Positions 62,132 through 64,000 of a stretch of 64,000 nucleotides of DNA are shown here, one piece after another. Location of the stretch: assembly GCF_020283565.1 (NCBI RefSeq), contig NC_060059.1:49682572-49746571 (forward strand). Reading direction: 5' to 3'. A program made the translations under genes and the position numbers. The notes under the pieces were generated by a model. It saw nothing but the letters and a program-made list of their open reading frames with translations. It did no database searches and was not told the origin of the DNA. The first letter of the stretch is position 1. Every line of letters begins with the position of its first letter. Source of the DNA: Trifolium pratense (taxonomy: Eukaryota > Streptophyta > Magnoliopsida > Fabales > Fabaceae).

Positions 62132-64000
62132 ATGTCTGGAGGAGGTGATAGTAGTACTAGAACTACTGGTGAAGGTGAGGCCAGTGGTGCTGGTGGTGGT
62201 CCTAGAAATGCCTTTGGTTATGACTACTTAAGTAATGAATCACATGAACATAGTGGCAATAGAAAAGCCCCTATATTCAATGGTGATGCTTCATTATTTG
62301 AGTGGTGGAAAGAGAGACTGTACAGCAATATTACTGCTATTGATCATGAGTTGTGGGATTTGGTTGAGTTGGGAGTAACTTTTGAAAACTTGAATGAACA
62401 TGGTAGGTTGTCCATGGAGAATAGAAAGTTACTCACACCAGCTAACTTAAAAACCTACACTAAGCATCATAGAGTAAAGGACATTGTTGTTGGTGCTATT
62501 AGACATGAAGACTATGTCAGAATAGAGAACAAGTCTACTGCTAAATCTATCTTTGATTCTATGTGTGCTACCTATGATGGTAATGAGAAGGTTCAAGAGG
62601 CTAAAGCTAGTCTTTTGATAAGACAATATGAACTTTTCACTATGCAACAAGATGAAAACATTGAGACTATGTTTACAAGGTTTCAAATCCTTGTATCTGG
62701 TCTTAAAGCTCTTAAGAGAAGTTATTCTACCTATGACCATGTTCAGAAGATTCTGAGAAGTCTTCCTATTGCTTGGAGACCCAAGGTCACTGCAATAGAG
62801 GAAGCTCAAAATCTCAAGACTCTGAGTCTTGAAGCTCTGATAAGCAATCTCAGAAGCCATGAGATGGTTCTGGATGCTGACTCAGAAACTAAGAAGAAGT
62901 CTAAGTCAGTGGCTTTACAGTCAACTAAGACTACTTCTAAGGCTCTTAAGACTCAGCTTCTTGATATTGAAGAAGAATCTTCTGCTGATGGTCAAGAGGA
63001 TGAGATGAATGAGGATGAGTTTGCGTTATTCACCAAGTTTCAGCAATGGAACAGATTTAACAAAAGAAATTTCAGAGGAGGTAACAGCTCCAGAAATTTT
63101 GTCAGCAAAAAGGATGATCAGAAGAACTGCTTCAACTGTAAGAAGCCAGGACACTTTATTGCTGATTGTCCAGAAATGTCTGCTAAAGACAAAAGCAAAA
63201 GATACAGCTCAAAGAAGCAACAATTCAAGAGTAAATTGAGAAAGAGTCTGATGGCTACTTTTGAAGAGCTATCATCTGAGGAAGAAGTTGAGGAAGAAGA
63301 AGAAGCAAATCTAGCCCTGATGGCTTCAACTGACTCAGATGTAGACTCAGACGATGAATCAGAATCAGATTCAGAAGTAACTGATGAGGTATTTTCTGAC
63401 TGTACTAAATCTCAACTTATAACTGCACTTAACAAGGTCATTGAGAAACATCTCAGAGTGTTAAGTAAACAAAAAGTTTTACAAGAAAACCTTAACACTC
63501 TGACTGAACAAGCAGAACATTTTCAAGGTCTATATCAAGAAACTCTGAATAGAGTAAATGATCTTGAAAAGGGTTGTGCTGTGTGTCACAAACCTACTGA
63601 TGAGCAAGAAATGGCTCTTCAACAGTTTGTGCATCTCAACCTTGGTAAGAGCAAAGCTGCTAATCTTGTTTATAATGTCATGAGACATAGAGGAGAGGGA
63701 CTTGGCTATGAATATGGTAGAACATATTCAAAGCTAAAGACCTATCCCAAAAAGGTTGGAAAATCTTGGGTTTACTATGTTGTACCTCAGAGTGAAGAAG
63801 GAAAGAAATTTGGTACTCTGGAAGATGAGGATAATAATCTGAGAGATTTGGGAAATGACAGCTCAGAGGAACCAAGTTCCTCAGGATCTGGGAAGAAAAG
63901 CTCAGAAGATAAAAGCTATTCAGAACTTGACAGTGTCAGTTCAGATGTTCTGAAAGTTTCAAAATCTGAGGCTTCAACTTCTGGAACCAGAGGAACTCCA
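62132..64000 (+). CDS. Gag polyprotein of the copia element (intact so far, 623 codons to the window edge)
   Basis: The ORF starts at the first ATG after the primer site and has no stop through the end. Residues 1-30 are a Gly/Ser/Thr-rich leader. About residues 45-250 match the copia-type gag domain (APIFNGDASLFEWWKERL near the start, YELFTMQQDENIETMFTRFQ, ILRSLPIAWRPKVTAIEEA). A CCHC zinc knuckle C-F-N-C-K-K-P-G-H-F-I-A-D-C lies at residues 333-346 (63128-63169) and would bind the element's RNA. An acidic Glu/Asp/Ser-rich stretch (about residues 380-425) and a predicted coiled coil (about 430-485) follow, as in SIRE-type elements. It forms the cytoplasmic virus-like particle. Lack of any stop or frameshift suggests a young, possibly active copy. 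Confidence 0.9.
   Translation, partial: MSGGGDSSTRTTGEGEASGAGGGPRNAFGYDYLSNESHEHSGNRKAPIFNGDASLFEWWKERLYSNITAIDHELWDLVELGVTFENLNEHGRLSMENRKLLTPANLKTYTKHHRVKDIVVGAIRHEDYVRIENKSTAKSIFDSMCATYDGNEKVQEAKASLLIRQYELFTMQQDENIETMFTRFQILVSGLKALKRSYSTYDHVQKILRSLPIAWRPKVTAIEEAQNLKTLSLEALISNLRSHEMVLDADSETKKKSKSVALQSTKTTSKALKTQLLDIEEESSADGQEDEMNEDEFALFTKFQQWNRFNKRNFRGGNSSRNFVSKKDDQKNCFNCKKPGHFIADCPEMSAKDKSKRYSSKKQQFKSKLRKSLMATFEELSSEEEVEEEEEANLALMASTDSDVDSDDESESDSEVTDEVFSDCTKSQLITALNKVIEKHLRVLSKQKVLQENLNTLTEQAEHFQGLYQETLNRVNDLEKGCAVCHKPTDEQEMALQQFVHLNLGKSKAANLVYNVMRHRGEGLGYEYGRTYSKLKTYPKKVGKSWVYYVVPQSEEGKKFGTLEDEDNNLRDLGNDSSEEPSSSGSGKKSSEDKSYSELDSVSSDVLKVSKSEASTSGTRGTP

Larger units (their letters stand above)
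59002..64000 (+). repeat. Tandem unit U10, interrupted by a Ty1/copia element, runs off the window
   Basis: Unit sequence is continuous from 59002 to 60945, then a copia element begins inside the intron. The unit carries edge variants (GAGAGAGAG near 60735, TACTATTTAATG near 60566) shared with U1. Confidence 0.9.
60946..64000 (+). mobile_element. Ty1/copia LTR retrotransposon (SIRE/Maximus-like), 5' part
   Basis: The element starts TGTTGGAAC within the intron of copy 10 (flank AACTT). The LTR is followed by a primer site TGGCATCAGAGC (62064-62075), one mismatch from the tRNA-Met type, and by a long gag ORF that is open to the end of the window. The SIRE/Maximus assignment rests on the long gag with coiled, acidic C-terminal extension and the LTR style; pol is outside the window. 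Confidence 0.85.

Overview
The window looks like nuclear DNA from a plant, most likely a eudicot and plausibly a papilionoid legume. The evidence is AT-rich sequence, GT-AG introns, plant CACTA transposons, Ty3/gypsy and Ty1/copia elements primed by initiator tRNA-Met, and a small secreted cysteine-rich peptide (CRP) gene of defensin-like (DEFL/LCR) type. Species is not determinable by eye. No rRNA, CRISPR or bacterial-type operon was seen.

The backbone is a head-to-tail tandem array of a ~2.3-kb unit, present in ten copies (U1 to U10) and running off both ends. Each unit carries one two-exon gene: a 73-bp exon for a 24-residue signal peptide, a 215-bp phase-1 intron, and a 212-bp exon for a ten-cysteine mature peptide (94 aa in total). 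Each unit also has its own TATA region, 3' region, a tRNA-box-B-like relic and a cluster of CCGGTGCA-type inverted micro-repeats. U3 to U8 (18872-32660) are uninterrupted, nearly identical and hold six intact genes. Shared private variants pair U4 with U5 and U6 with U7, so the core was homogenised recently.

The flanking units are broken by transposons, each with a clean target-site duplication (TSD). From left to right: a CACTA right end (1-1678) truncates U1. A 4.0-kb gene-capturing CACTA (3813-7823, TSD TTG) sits in the last Cys codon of copy 1. An 8.7-kb Ty3/gypsy element (9916-18655, TSD GTAGA) sits at the 3' splice site of copy 2, and its TSD regenerates the acceptor. U9 carries a 1.2-kb TG..CA insertion (33889-35096, TSD GTATC), a solo LTR (35133-37598, TSD ATAAA) and a 20.4-kb composite (38540-58892, TSD TGGAG) inside exon 2 of copy 9. 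U10 carries a young SIRE/Maximus-like Ty1/copia element (from 60946) in the intron of copy 10, with an intact gag ORF running off the window.

The 20.4-kb composite is a non-autonomous Ty3/gypsy-derived (LARD-like) element on the minus strand. Inserted into it, in the opposite orientation, is a member of the same family with the tandem structure LTR-internal-LTR-internal-LTR (41957-54776, TSD ACATC). Subtracting every insertion and one TSD copy from U9 restores exactly 2299 bp, which supports the dissection.

Functionally, the only host genes seen are the CRP copies: probably six intact, one with a 9-kb intron, one with an altered C-terminus, one destroyed, and one whose second exon lies outside the window.
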